64,000 bases of DNA from Gangjinia marincola (GCF_039523415.1 NZ_BAAAFG010000001.1:186001-250000), one strand, 5' to 3'. Positions 44,854 to 53,920 are shown, counted from the stretch's first letter. Notes: generated by a model from the letters alone, not told the origin. Made by a program: numbers and translations.

Positions 44854-44953
44854 AGGTTCTAAAATTTTCGGCAAAAATAGCATTTAACGACTCATTTTTG
44901 AACACGCTAAGCGTTAAAGTTCTTTGATTATACGTTATGGTATAGGTACAAAA

Positions 44954-44990
44954 GAAAACCCCGAAGGCGATAAAGCACTTCGAGGTTTTC
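44954..44990 (-). terminator. Terminator after uvrA (minus strand)
   Basis: GAAAACCCCGAAG (44954-44966) pairs with CTTCGAGGTTTTC (44978-44990), 12 of 13 matched. In the minus direction it is followed by a T-rich tract. Confidence 0.75.
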
Positions 44991-45021
44991 CAACTAACCA
45001 ACCAAAAAACTATTTATGAAT

Positions 45022-45040
45022 TAATGTCTTAACGACATTA
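45022..45040 (-). terminator. Second hairpin after uvrA
   Basis: TAATGTC/GACATTA, perfect 7-bp stem with a 5-base loop. In the minus direction it is followed by ATTCATAAATAG and a T6 run. Confidence 0.6.
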
Positions 45041-45324
45041 TTTTATTTCTTGTTTTGTATTATCCAACTACCGTGCCAATTTTTTATTTATAATCCGGAA
45101 CTAAACAACATAAATAGGCCCATGGTTTCGCACATCCTCATTTTAGCCAAATTCGTGCCAAAATAATTTTGAACTAACATATCTGGTTAGACACTATGAT
45201 TGTTAAGTTTAGTGATATGATTTTAGAAAAACTGAGGAAGTTGCAGCTGTATTTTATGTAAAAATGACCTTACAATAACCTTAGCATAAAGCTGAAAATC
45301 ATTCCATTTAAAAAAGGGAGAATA

Positions 45325-48111
45325 CTACAATTTCTCTTTTAGAAAAGGTGCCGTGACTGAAGCTTTTACGCTAGCTATTTCTTCAGGTGTACCGCTTGCG
45401 ACTAATTGACCGCCATTGTTTCCCCCACCGGGACCCAAATCGATCACATGATCTGCGCATTTGACTAAATCCATATTGTGTTCAATAACGATTACCGTGT
45501 GTCCTTTTTCAATTAAGGCGTTAAAGGAATCCAATAATTTATTGATATCGTGAAAGTGTAATCCTGTAGTCGGCTCATCAAAAATAAATAGGGCTTTGTC
45601 TTTTGTATTTCCCTTCACCAAGAACGAAGCTAGTTTAATACGCTGTGCTTCACCGCCAGATAAGGTAGAGGAACTCTGCCCTAAGGTGACATATCCCAGC
45701 CCCACATCCTGAAGTGGTTTTAGTTTACGTACAATTTTATCTATCCCCTGATCACTAAATAATGTGATGGCATCATCAATCGTTAGGCTCAAAATATCAT
45801 AAATAGAATGATCTGCGAACTGCACCTCCAAAATCTCTTTCTTAAAGCGTTTACCTTTGCAGGTATCACATTCTAAATGTACATCTGCCATGAATTGCAT
45901 TTCAATGGTCACTTCACCATCCCCTTGGCAAACTTCACAACGTCCGCCATCTACATTAAAACTAAAGTGCTTAGCTTTATAGTTTCTGATTTTTGCAAGC
46001 TTTTGATTAGCAAAGAGATTACGAATGTCATCGTAGGCTTTAATATAGGTTACCGGATTAGAGCGCGATGATCTCCCTATGGGATTTTGATCAACGAATT
46101 CAACCGTTTTTAGTGCGCCAAATTTTCCATCTATTCCAGTAAACTCACCTGCTTTCGACCCATAACCACCAATTTGCTTAAGAATAGCAGGGTATAGAAT
46201 TTTTTTGATTAATGTACTTTTTCCACTTCCTGAAACGCCGGTCACTGCGGTAAAAATCTTCAATGGAAATCGTACATCAATGTCTTGTAGATTATTTTCT
46301 CTGGCTCCTTTAATATCAATATAGTTTTTAGATGTCCTGCGTTTTACAGGAACCGTAATTTCTTTGCTATGATTAAGGTAAGCTGCAGTGAGCGAATTGG
46401 CTTTTAGGATCTCTTTAAATGTGCCTGTTGCAACTACTTCACCGCCGTGTGTGCCTGCTTTTGGTCCAATGTCTATGATCTCATCAGCTGCTTTCATGAT
46501 ATCCTCATCATGTTCAACCACGATCACCGTATTTCCTAAATCACGTAATGTTTTGAGTACTTCGATAAGACGTTCAGTATCTTTAGGATGTAATCCAATG
46601 CTGGGTTCATCCAGAATATACATTGATCCTACTAAACTGCTTCCAAGAGAAGTTGCCAGATTGATACGTTGGGATTCACCACCAGATAATGTGTTAGACT
46701 TACGGTTAAGGGTGAGGTAATCAAGACCTACTTTAGATAAAAAACTCAGTCTACTGGTAATTTCTTTTAAAAGCCGTTTGGCTACATTCGTATCGTATTC
46801 ATTAAGCGTTAACTCATTAAAAAATGCACTTACTTCATTTAATGGAAGTTCTACCAGGTCTGTAATGTGTTTCCCGTTTATTTTTACGTAGGTAGCTTCA
46901 GGTCGAAGTCGTTTACCATGGCACACCTCACAGGTTGTTTTTCCGCGATAGCGCGACAGCATTACCCTATTCTGAATTTTATAGGCTTTGGCTTCCAGTT
47001 CTTTGAAAAAATCATGAAGTCCCGTAAAATATGCATTACCTGTCCAAATGAGTTCCTTTTCTTCTGCTGAAAGTTTATAGAAAGGTTTGTGGATAGGAAA
47101 ATCAAACTTGTGGGAGCTATTGACCAACTGATCTTTGTACCAACTCATACTATCACCCTTCCACGGAAAAACAGCACCTTCATATACTGAAAGTGACGTA
47201 TTGGGAACTACCAGATCTTTATCAATTCCAATTACATCGCCGTATCCTTCGCATTTTGGACAGGCACCATACGGATTATTAAAACTAAAAAGATGGACGT
47301 TGGGTTCTAAAAAAGTGATTCCATCCAATTCAAACGTATTACTGAAGCTTTTGTGAGTGCCATCAGCCATTTTCTCGATAATTAGCCGACCTTTTCCTTC
47401 AAAGAAAGCTGTTTCAGCAGCATCTGCCAGCCGATTGAAGAAGTCTTCGTCTTTTTGAGTAATGATACGATCAACGACTAAATAGAGTTTTTTAGCCTTG
47501 AAATCTTCAGCAGAAGCCTCGTCAATCCGTATTACTTTATCGTCACTTTTGATGCGACTGTAGCCTTGTTGAAGTAACACCTTAGCTTTCTCTTCAGCAG
47601 TTCTTCCTTTCTCAATAATAAATGGAGCGAGCAAAAGTAATTTTTCTCCTTGGTCAAACGTTTTAAGGTAGTTGAGTACGTCACTAACGGAATCTTTCTT
47701 TACTTCATCTCCAGAAACGGGAGAAAACGTTCGACCAATGCGTGCAAAAAGTAATTTTAGGTAATCATAAATCTCTGTAGAAGTACCCACAGTGGAACGC
47801 GGATTGGTTGAGTTTACCTTTTGTTCTATGGCAATGGCTGGAGCGATTCCTTTAATGTAATCCACCTTTGGTTTGTCTAATCTGCCTAAAAACTGGCGGG
47901 CATAGGAGGAAAGGCTCTCAACATACCTGCGCTGGCCCTCTGCATATAGTGTGTCAAACGCCAAACTGGATTTCCCGGATCCCGAAAGACCTGTTACAAC
48001 TACCAGCTTATTGCGCGGTATCACCACATCAATATTCTTGAGGTTGTGCAGTTTAGCACCTTTAATGATTATATTTTCTTTTGGATTGACTGTAGCAATA
48101 TCTTGACTCAT
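45325..48111 (-). CDS. uvrA: Excinuclease ABC subunit A
   Basis: 928 residues from the ATG at 48111; the earlier in-frame ATG adds 17 residues that overlap the promoter and were rejected. It recognises bulky DNA damage and loads UvrB in nucleotide excision repair. Two ABC cassettes are present: Walker A GLSGSGKSS and GVSGSGKST, signatures LSGGESQR and LSGGEAQR. Zinc ribbons include CPKCEGYG and CEVCQGDGE...CDTCKGKR. Length matches the family. Its promoter is clear (see below). Monocistronic with two terminator hairpins. Confidence 0.97.
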   Translation of the reverse strand: MSQDIATVNPKENIIIKGAKLHNLKNIDVVIPRNKLVVVTGLSGSGKSSLAFDTLYAEGQRRYVESLSSYARQFLGRLDKPKVDYIKGIAPAIAIEQKVNSTNPRSTVGTSTEIYDYLKLLFARIGRTFSPVSGDEVKKDSVSDVLNYLKTFDQGEKLLLLAPFIIEKGRTAEEKAKVLLQQGYSRIKSDDKVIRIDEASAEDFKAKKLYLVVDRIITQKDEDFFNRLADAAETAFFEGKGRLIIEKMADGTHKSFSNTFELDGITFLEPNVHLFSFNNPYGACPKCEGYGDVIGIDKDLVVPNTSLSVYEGAVFPWKGDSMSWYKDQLVNSSHKFDFPIHKPFYKLSAEEKELIWTGNAYFTGLHDFFKELEAKAYKIQNRVMLSRYRGKTTCEVCHGKRLRPEATYVKINGKHITDLVELPLNEVSAFFNELTLNEYDTNVAKRLLKEITSRLSFLSKVGLDYLTLNRKSNTLSGGESQRINLATSLGSSLVGSMYILDEPSIGLHPKDTERLIEVLKTLRDLGNTVIVVEHDEDIMKAADEIIDIGPKAGTHGGEVVATGTFKEILKANSLTAAYLNHSKEITVPVKRRTSKNYIDIKGARENNLQDIDVRFPLKIFTAVTGVSGSGKSTLIKKILYPAILKQIGGYGSKAGEFTGIDGKFGALKTVEFVDQNPIGRSSRSNPVTYIKAYDDIRNLFANQKLAKIRNYKAKHFSFNVDGGRCEVCQGDGEVTIEMQFMADVHLECDTCKGKRFKKEILEVQFADHSIYDILSLTIDDAITLFSDQGIDKIVRKLKPLQDVGLGYVTLGQSSSTLSGGEAQRIKLASFLVKGNTKDKALFIFDEPTTGLHFHDINKLLDSFNALIEKGHTVIVIEHNMDLVKCADHVIDLGPGGGNNGGQLVASGTPEEIASVKASVTAPFLKEKL

Positions 48112-48133
48112 AGCTTTTGCGAGGCGTAAGTAG

Positions 48134-48163
48134 CAAAGATAACCATTCCTGCCAGCGTACAAA
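48134..48163 (-). promoter_or_regulatory. Promoter of uvrA
   Basis: Minus strand: -33 TTTG at 48163-48160 and -7 TATCTTTG at 48141-48134, spacing 18 bases. A textbook Bacteroidota promoter. ATG at 48111, about 20 bases downstream. Confidence 0.75.
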
Positions 48164-48332
48164 AGAGGACATTTAACTATTAAAATGTTAAAAACTGCAC
48201 GAAAATCTTGTGTAATTGATTCTTAACGTGTTATATTTACCGCTTAAATTCTTAAAGACCTGCTTATAGCACACCTTTACTTTTAGTACAATAGATGAAC
48301 AAGCCCTCTTTGGGCTAACTAAATTAAAGGTG

Positions 48333-48923
48333 ATGAAAATTAAATATACCGCGCTATCAGACGCTGATCTGGTAAGTGCTTACATAGCAGGAGATGAATA
48401 TTCTTTATCCACATTAATTACCAGACATAAACAACGTGTTTATAGCTTTATTTATTCTAAAGTGTTTGATCGTGACATAACCGAAGATGTCTTTCAAGAC
48501 ACCTTTGTCAAAGTAATTAAGACACTCAAGCGAGGAAAATATAATGAAGAGGGTAAGTTTTTGCCTTGGGTGATGCGTATTGCCCACAATCTCGTCATTG
48601 ATCATTTTAGAAAAAATAATCGCATGCCTAAGTTTGAAGGTAACGGTGATTTCAATATTTTTTCTGTATTGAATGATGGATCACTTAATGCTGAAAAACA
48701 AATCATTAAGGATCAAATAGAACACGACGTAAGAGAGTTGATTGAAGAATTACCAGATGATCAACGCGAAGTCTTAGTGATGCGTATCTACAAGGATATG
48801 AGTTTTAAGGAGATTGCTTTTCAAACTGACGTAAGCATAAATACGGCATTGGGAAGAATGCGTTACGCTCTGATTAATTTAAGAAAAGTAATTGAGAAGC
48901 ACAATATTGTGTTAACAAATTAA
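48333..48923 (+). CDS. ECF-type RNA polymerase sigma factor
   Basis: 196 residues from the ATG at 48333; GTG three bases upstream is possible. Region 2 shows YSFIYSKVFDRDITEDVFQD and FLPWVMRIAHNLVIDHFRKN. Region 4 shows LPDDQREVLVMRIYKDMSFK and AFQTDVSINTALGRMRYAL. It directs RNA polymerase to an unknown regulon. No anti-sigma factor is adjacent; a 49-residue protein gene lies just downstream and may be cotranscribed. A small AGCCC/GGGCT hairpin sits in its leader (48302-48316). Confidence 0.9.
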   Translation: MKIKYTALSDADLVSAYIAGDEYSLSTLITRHKQRVYSFIYSKVFDRDITEDVFQDTFVKVIKTLKRGKYNEEGKFLPWVMRIAHNLVIDHFRKNNRMPKFEGNGDFNIFSVLNDGSLNAEKQIIKDQIEHDVRELIEELPDDQREVLVMRIYKDMSFKEIAFQTDVSINTALGRMRYALINLRKVIEKHNIVLTN

Positions 48924-48985
48924 CCGGGGATATACTAAGTAGATTTTGTTAGCGTTATCTTTAGGAATTTAAACCTAATTCACGC

Positions 48986-49135
48986 ATGTCAAAACTTTAC
49001 CTAAACGAACCTCCGAAAAATAATTTGGAAGTACCACACCCTAAAAAAGAAACTATTGCTTTTTTATTAAGTTACTCTAAAGCATTGGTTGTAAACGATT
49101 ATGAAACGTTTCAATTTGAAACGGTATTAAACTAA
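48986..49135 (+). CDS. Small 49-residue protein downstream of sigma factor
   Basis: ATG at 48986, TAA at 49133-49135, 49 residues (begins MSKLYLNEPPKNNLEVP). A Pro-rich N-terminal turn is followed by KKETIAFLLSYSKALVV. It lies 62 bases after the sigma gene and ends before a strong terminator, so cotranscription is likely. From memory, a close relative is common in flavobacteria at this position; not verified. It may modulate the sigma factor or be independent. Missed by gene callers that require longer ORFs. Confidence 0.6.
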   Translation: MSKLYLNEPPKNNLEVPHPKKETIAFLLSYSKALVVNDYETFQFETVLN

Positions 49136-49155
49136 ATTTTGGTTTTGTTATGAAG

Positions 49156-49186
49156 AAAGATCCGCTAGCCACGGATCTTTTTTTGT
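49156..49186 (+). terminator. Terminator of the sigma-factor unit
   Basis: AAAGATCCG (49156-49164) pairs perfectly with CGGATCTTT (49172-49180), 7-base loop, then TTTTG. Strong rho-independent terminator. Confidence 0.85.
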
Positions 49187-49197
49187 TCCTCCCCAAA

Positions 49198-49220
49198 CCC
49201 CTCCAAAGGAGGGGCTTTTT
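49198..49220 (+). repeat. CCCCTCC-aaa-GGAGGGG hairpin repeat
   Basis: Perfect 7-bp stem followed by CTTTTT. Terminator-like and of the type often repeated in flavobacterial intergenic DNA; a diverged copy lies at 13612-13628. Confidence 0.55.
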
Positions 49221-49266
49221 AATTGCTATTGTAGTAAGAGACTTCAGCATAAGTGATGTTTCGTAT

Positions 49267-49342
49267 GTCATACCTGCGAAGGCAGGTATCTCAACATACC
49301 AGACTAAAAATTTTAAGAGATTCCCGCCTGCGCGGGAATGAC
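49267..49342. repeat. Paired GTCA palindromic repeats
   Basis: Two inward-facing repeats: GTCA-TACCTGC-gaag-GCAGGTA (49267-49288) and TTCCCGC-ctgc-GCGGGAA-TGAC (49321-49342), flanking a short spacer. Compound member of the dispersed palindrome group. Confidence 0.6.
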
Positions 49343-49347
49343 AAGAA

Positions 49348-50043
49348 TTACTTATTCTTGCGGGTAGCTTTAGACTTTGCCTTCGACTTCATCTTCATCT
49401 TTTCATACTCTTTCAGTACGGTTTTTCTGCCGATAGTTTTAGTTATAATGTCTTTTTCTAAATCCCAACCACGGGCAGGGGAGTAATCTCTGCCATACCA
49501 TATAATTTGAAGATGCAGGTCATTCCACCGCTCTCTAGGGAAAATACGTTTGGCATCTTTTTCGGTTTGAACTACGTTTTTACCATTAGAAAGGTTCCAC
49601 CGGTACATCAATCGATGAATGTGGGTGTCTACAGGAAATGCAGGCACGCCAAAGGCTTGTGACATCACCACACTAGCCGTTTTATGACCTACAGCGGGCA
49701 TTTGCTCCAAGGCCTCAAAACTTGCGGGCACTTCGCCGTTATGTTGTTCTACAATCATTCTGGATAAACCATGAATTCCTTTTGCTTTCATGGGACTAAG
49801 TCCTACCGGTTTGATGATATCCCTTATCTCTTCGACTGATAATCGCATCATATCATAGGGATTGTCTGCGCGTTCAAACAATAACGGAGTAATCTGATTC
49901 ACACGAACATCAGTACTTTGAGCAGAAAGTAGCACCGCAACCAATAAGGTATAAGAATCTTTATGGTCTAACGGGATAGGAATACTTGGGTAGAGCTCAT
50001 TTAACGTATTTATAACGAATTCTACCTTCTCTTTTTTAGTCAT
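49348..50043 (-). CDS. nth: Endonuclease III homologue without Fe-S cysteines
   Basis: 231 residues from the ATG at 50043; an upstream in-frame start adds 27 residues that overlap bcp on the other strand and was rejected. It has the helix-hairpin-helix glycosylase core with catalytic K121 in AVGHKTA and D139 in FPVDTH, which align with E. coli K120 and D138. The usual C-terminal [4Fe-4S] motif Cx6Cx2Cx5C is absent: the corresponding segment reads GRDYSPARGWDLEK, and the whole protein has no cysteine. A Lys-rich tail (KMKMKSKAKSKATRK) follows. It should still remove oxidised pyrimidines, which is inference. Confidence 0.9.
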   Translation of the reverse strand: MTKKEKVEFVINTLNELYPSIPIPLDHKDSYTLLVAVLLSAQSTDVRVNQITPLLFERADNPYDMMRLSVEEIRDIIKPVGLSPMKAKGIHGLSRMIVEQHNGEVPASFEALEQMPAVGHKTASVVMSQAFGVPAFPVDTHIHRLMYRWNLSNGKNVVQTEKDAKRIFPRERWNDLHLQIIWYGRDYSPARGWDLEKDIITKTIGRKTVLKEYEKMKMKSKAKSKATRKNK

Positions 50044-50083
50044 TCTGGCTACTTTTAAACAAAAATAACGAAACCTAAACGCT

Positions 50084-50536
50084 ATGACAACTTTACAAAC
50101 AGGAGATCCTGCACCGCAATTCACCGCAAAAGATCAGGATGGAAATACACATTCACTTTCAGATTTCAAAGGGAAGAAATTGGTCATGTTTTTTTATCCA
50201 AAAGCAGATACACCCGGCTGTACGGCCGAAGCCTGTAACCTAAAAGACAATTACAGCGAACTACAAAAGCAGGGATATGAAATCCTTGGAGTTTCTGCTG
50301 ATCCAGAAAAAAAACAGAAGAAGTTTCAAGATAAATACGAATTACCCTATCCTTTACTGGCAGATGAGGATAAGTCTGTTGTTAACGCATTTGGTGTATG
50401 GGGACCTAAAAAATTCATGGGAAAAGAATACGAAGGTATCAATCGTACCACCTTTATTATTAATGAAGAGGGTAAAATCCAAGAGGTGATTACCAAAGTA
50501 AAAACTAAAGATCACGCAGCGCAGATTTTAGATTAA
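50084..50536 (+). CDS. bcp: Thioredoxin-dependent peroxiredoxin (Bcp)
   Basis: 150 residues. The peroxiredoxin motif FFYPKADTPGCTAEACNL holds the peroxidatic Cys and a second Cys typical of the PrxQ/BCP class, which reduces hydroperoxides using thioredoxin. Divergent from nth with 40 bases between the two starts. Its stop overlaps the aroB stop on the other strand by 4 bases. DNA repair and peroxide defence genes side by side may reflect shared stress control. Confidence 0.93.
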   Translation: MTTLQTGDPAPQFTAKDQDGNTHSLSDFKGKKLVMFFYPKADTPGCTAEACNLKDNYSELQKQGYEILGVSADPEKKQKKFQDKYELPYPLLADEDKSVVNAFGVWGPKKFMGKEYEGINRTTFIINEEGKIQEVITKVKTKDHAAQILD

Positions 50537-51600
50537 GCAGCGTAATAGTCAAAGGCCTTATAAATCAACTCTTCGGCTACCTGGTGATCTACCTCCGGGT
50601 GGCCGATTTCTTTTAGGAGCACAAAGTTGATGTTGCCATGAGAGTTTTTCTTATCAAACTTCATGAGCTCAATTATACTGGCAATTTCTTCTTGTTCGAT
50701 TTCGACTTTGGCAAAGCGTCGTGACATCTCATACTTGATTTTATCTAAGTCTTCTTTTGAAAAGCCCAGAATTTGAGTCGATAAATAGCATTCCAGTACC
50801 ATCCCAATAGCAATGGCTTCTCCATGGAGTAAATGTTCTTTATAGGGGTGCTGTAAAAAATAAGATTCTATCGCATGCCCCAGTGTATGTCCAAAATTGA
50901 GAATTTTTCGCAGTCCGCGTTCTTCGGGATCTTCCGTTACTACAGTATGTTTAATTTGAACGGATTTGTAGATTAATTCGTTTAAAACATCATTATCAAA
51001 GGCTTCAGTAGTAATGGTTTTATTCCAATAGTCACGATCCCGTATCAATCCATGTTTTAGTACTTCCGCCAGACCGCTTAATAATTCATTGTGTGGCAGG
51101 GTTGCTAAGAAGGTCGTGTCTATCAATACCATTTTTCCTGCTTGAATCACCCCGATTTGATTTTTTAATTTTCCTAAATCCACACCTGTTTTTCCGCCCA
51201 CAGAGGCGTCTACCATAGCTAATAGGGAGGTTGGTACATTGATATAATCGATCCCGCGTTTATACGTGAGGGCTACAAATCCTCCTAAGTCAGTGACCAT
51301 GCCTCCACCTAGATTAATCATGAGCGCCTTGCGGTCTGCTTCCAGCTCTGATAAGGCATTCCATACTCCGCTGCAGGTCTCAATCGTTTTTTGTTCCTCA
51401 CCAGGCTCAATTTCTATAATTTCTATGATCAATTCTGTTTCAAGCTCCTGTAAAAATGTTGCTAAACAAAACTCATGGGTGTTGCTATCGACTAGAATAA
51501 AAATTTTTGAATAATCCTGACCGCTTAAAAAATGATTTAAATCCTTGTATCCCTGTTCGTTAAAACAAACGCGACTTCCTGCCGAATTAAATGATTGCAT
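50533..51600 (-). CDS. aroB: 3-dehydroquinate synthase
   Basis: 355 residues. Catalyses the second step of the shikimate pathway, converting DAHP to 3-dehydroquinate with NAD+ and a divalent metal. Visible are the NAD-binding GGGMVTDLGGFVA, the VPTSLLAMVDASVGGKTGVD segment and the metal-binding NFGHTLGHAIE. Length is normal. Convergent with bcp (4-base overlap of the stops). The proline dehydrogenase gene diverges from it. Confidence 0.96.
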   Translation of the reverse strand: MQSFNSAGSRVCFNEQGYKDLNHFLSGQDYSKIFILVDSNTHEFCLATFLQELETELIIEIIEIEPGEEQKTIETCSGVWNALSELEADRKALMINLGGGMVTDLGGFVALTYKRGIDYINVPTSLLAMVDASVGGKTGVDLGKLKNQIGVIQAGKMVLIDTTFLATLPHNELLSGLAEVLKHGLIRDRDYWNKTITTEAFDNDVLNELIYKSVQIKHTVVTEDPEERGLRKILNFGHTLGHAIESYFLQHPYKEHLLHGEAIAIGMVLECYLSTQILGFSKEDLDKIKYEMSRRFAKVEIEQEEIASIIELMKFDKKNSHGNINFVLLKEIGHPEVDHQVAEELIYKAFDYYAA

Positions 51601-51687
51601 TACAATTAAATTAAGGATCGAAATTAAGTCAAATAATGGAATTATAATCTTTTCATGATTTATATTTGTTTCATTATTGATTCTTGA

Positions 51688-52872
51688 ATGAATACCCCTA
51701 AAATTTTCGAAAATACTAAAACAGCATTCGTACTCAAAAGCGATGCTGAGCTTGACAGAGCTATATTTATTTTTAGAACGATTGGTCGTCCCTGGATGGT
51801 GAACATTGGAACCTCGCTCACTATGGCTTCTTTAAAACTTCACTTACCTGTAGAGGGACTCATTAAAAAAACAATTTTCAATCAATTTTGCGGAGGAACG
51901 TCCACAGATGAATGCATACTCACAGTCAAGCGTATGCATACCGAAGATCTTTACAGCATACTGGATTATAGTGTCGAAGGAAAGGCGACCGAGAAAGAAT
52001 TTGAAGCTACAGCAGCTAAAAAAATTGAACTGGTTGAACTCGCTGCTCAAAATGAAGAATTACCCTTTGCAGTATTTAAACCTACCGGTATTGGTCGATT
52101 TGCCATTTGGCAAAAAGTTTCAGAACGAGAACATTTAAGTCCGCAAGAACAACAAGAATGGCAGCGTATAAGAGAACGGGTTGATCGGGTTTGCAAAGCA
52201 GCTCATGATCACGATGTACGTTTGTTGGTAGACGGGGAAGAAAGCTGGATGCAAGATGCGGCAGATGAGCTGGTGCATGAAATGATGGAGCGCTATAATA
52301 AGGAGAAAGCTATTATTTATAATACTGTGCAGTGCTATCGTTGGGATCGATTAGCCTATATCAAAAATCTACACCGTATTGCTAAGGAAAAAGGCTTTAT
52401 CGTTGGTGCTAAGATTGTACGTGGAGCGTATATGGAAAAGGAAAATGAACGCGCCGAAGAAAAAGGATATAAAACACCTATTTGCGAGAGCAAACAGGCA
52501 AGTGACCAGATGTTTAATCAGGTGATGGCCTATATCATTCAACACATTGGGGACATCCACTTATTTGTAGGATCTCATAATGAAGAAAGTGCGTATCTGG
52601 CCATGGACTTAATGAATGAGGCCAAACTTGCTAAAAATGACGATCGTATCTGGTTTGGGCAGCTGTACGGGATGAGTGAACACATGAGCTATAATTTAGC
52701 ACAAGCTGGGTACAACGCCGCTAAATTAGTGCCTTTTGGTCCGGTGAAGGATGTGATTCCTTATTTGATAAGAAGAGCTCAGGAAAATACCTCTGTCAAA
52801 GGGCAAACCGGAAGAGAACTCAGTCTGTTGCTGAAAGAAAAGAAGCGTAGAAAACAAAAAAAAACTCAATGA
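51688..52872 (+). CDS. Proline dehydrogenase
   Basis: 394 residues of the single-domain (PutA-independent) PRODH type with a FAD-binding TIM barrel. Motifs VRLLVDGEESWMQDAADEL, NTVQCYRWDRLAYIKNLHR and KIVRGAYMEKENERAEEKGY carry flavin and substrate residues; SHNEESAYLA is the conserved helix. It oxidises proline to pyrroline-5-carboxylate and passes electrons to quinone. A TATATTTG (51661-51668) before the start fits a -7 box. The next gene overlaps by 4 bases. Confidence 0.9.
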   Translation: MNTPKIFENTKTAFVLKSDAELDRAIFIFRTIGRPWMVNIGTSLTMASLKLHLPVEGLIKKTIFNQFCGGTSTDECILTVKRMHTEDLYSILDYSVEGKATEKEFEATAAKKIELVELAAQNEELPFAVFKPTGIGRFAIWQKVSEREHLSPQEQQEWQRIRERVDRVCKAAHDHDVRLLVDGEESWMQDAADELVHEMMERYNKEKAIIYNTVQCYRWDRLAYIKNLHRIAKEKGFIVGAKIVRGAYMEKENERAEEKGYKTPICESKQASDQMFNQVMAYIIQHIGDIHLFVGSHNEESAYLAMDLMNEAKLAKNDDRIWFGQLYGMSEHMSYNLAQAGYNAAKLVPFGPVKDVIPYLIRRAQENTSVKGQTGRELSLLLKEKKRRKQKKTQ

Positions 52873-53399
52873 GATGGTTAGCGCGAGTGATATATACACG
52901 ATGGTTGGGTTGGAGCGTGACGCCATTTCCTTTGAATACTCCTAAGTGCGTTATTGCCGGTGCACCTCATACCAGTTACTGGGATTTTGTAGTTCTTGCG
53001 CTGATGCGGAAAATGATCGATTTAGAGACCAACTTTGTTGCCAAGAAAGAGTTATTTGTATTTCCTTTCGGAATCTATTTTAGATGGATGGGTGGTGTGG
53101 CCATTGACCGTAGCATGGGAGACAATAGAGTAGAGCGTATTGCGAAAATTTTTGGTCAGCAGAAGCTTTTTAGACTTGCTATCGCTCCTGAAGGTACCCG
53201 AAAAGCCGTAGAAAAATGGAAAACCGGTTTTTACTACATTGCTCATACGGCACAAATACCGCTTGTGCTTTGTCGTATTGACTGGGGAGAAAAGAAAATC
53301 AGTTTTTCTGAACCTATGATGACCACGGGTGATATTGCAGCAGACTTTCCGAAAATTAAAACCTATTTTCTGGGTGCAAAAGGTAAAGCAGATCTGTAG
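52869..53399 (+). CDS. Putative 1-acyl-glycerol-3-phosphate acyltransferase
   Basis: 176 residues, short for the family. The catalytic HxxxxD motif is H34-D39 (HTSYWD), and the EGTR box (about 108-111 in IAPEGTRKAV) binds the substrate phosphate. It acylates lysophosphatidate in membrane lipid synthesis; specificity is inferred. It overlaps the proline dehydrogenase stop (ATGA), so translation is coupled, although their functions are unrelated. No clear membrane segment. Confidence 0.82.
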   Translation: MRWLARVIYTRWLGWSVTPFPLNTPKCVIAGAPHTSYWDFVVLALMRKMIDLETNFVAKKELFVFPFGIYFRWMGGVAIDRSMGDNRVERIAKIFGQQKLFRLAIAPEGTRKAVEKWKTGFYYIAHTAQIPLVLCRIDWGEKKISFSEPMMTTGDIAADFPKIKTYFLGAKGKADL

Positions 53400-53586
53400 G
53401 AGTTGGTGAGTTGGTGAGTTATGGGTTAAGAGTTATTAGTTATTAGTTTTTAGCCGTGAGCTTTTAGTCGTCTGGTTGTTGGGATTTAATTTTAGAGAAT
53501 AGCATTAATTTAGTAATTATTAAAAAAAGGCATACTTATCCAAGAATGCATAAGGCTCAAATATAAAAATCTAGAACTTGAAACCT

Positions 53587-53634
53587 GTCACCCTGAGTAC
53601 TTCGGCTAAGCTCAGTACAGACTTTGTCGAAGGG
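53587..53634. repeat. GTCACCCTGAG palindromic repeat
   Basis: Palindromic CTGAG...CTCAG hairpin with a TACTTCGGCTAAG centre, followed by TTTGTCGAAGG. In the 53400-53653 gap. Another dispersed member. Confidence 0.55.
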
Positions 53635-53653
53635 AAATTTTAAACTAAATTAT

Positions 53654-53920
53654 ATGGCATTAACCAATAATGATATCATGAAAAAATTACGTGTCGCACA
53701 TAAATTTCGCGATGATGATATCGTAGCAATTTTAGCACTAGTAGATTTTAAAGCAACCAAAAGTGAAATAAATGCATTGTTTAGAAATGAAAATCATCCT
53801 AAGTTTATGGAATGCGGAGATCAATTCTTGCGTAATTTTTTAAACGGTTTGGTCATTCACTTACGCGGACCCATGAAGCCTAAAAACGAAAAGGATAATC
53901 CTCTAAAAAACAAGTCATGA
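53654..53920 (+). CDS. DUF1456-family protein
   Basis: 88 residues from the ATG at 53654. A TTG 30 bases upstream lies in the palindromic repeat and was rejected. The sequence TNNDIMKKLRVAHKFRDDDI and RNENHPKFMECGDQFLRNFL match DUF1456, a small helical family. Its stop overlaps the next start (ATGA). Function unknown. Confidence 0.8.
   Translation: MALTNNDIMKKLRVAHKFRDDDIVAILALVDFKATKSEINALFRNENHPKFMECGDQFLRNFLNGLVIHLRGPMKPKNEKDNPLKNKS

Larger units (their letters stand above)
44884..45324. other. Intergenic region with two hairpins
   Basis: No gene. It holds hairpins at 44954-44990 and 45022-45040 that both act on the minus strand after uvrA. The rest is AT-rich. Confidence 0.55.
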
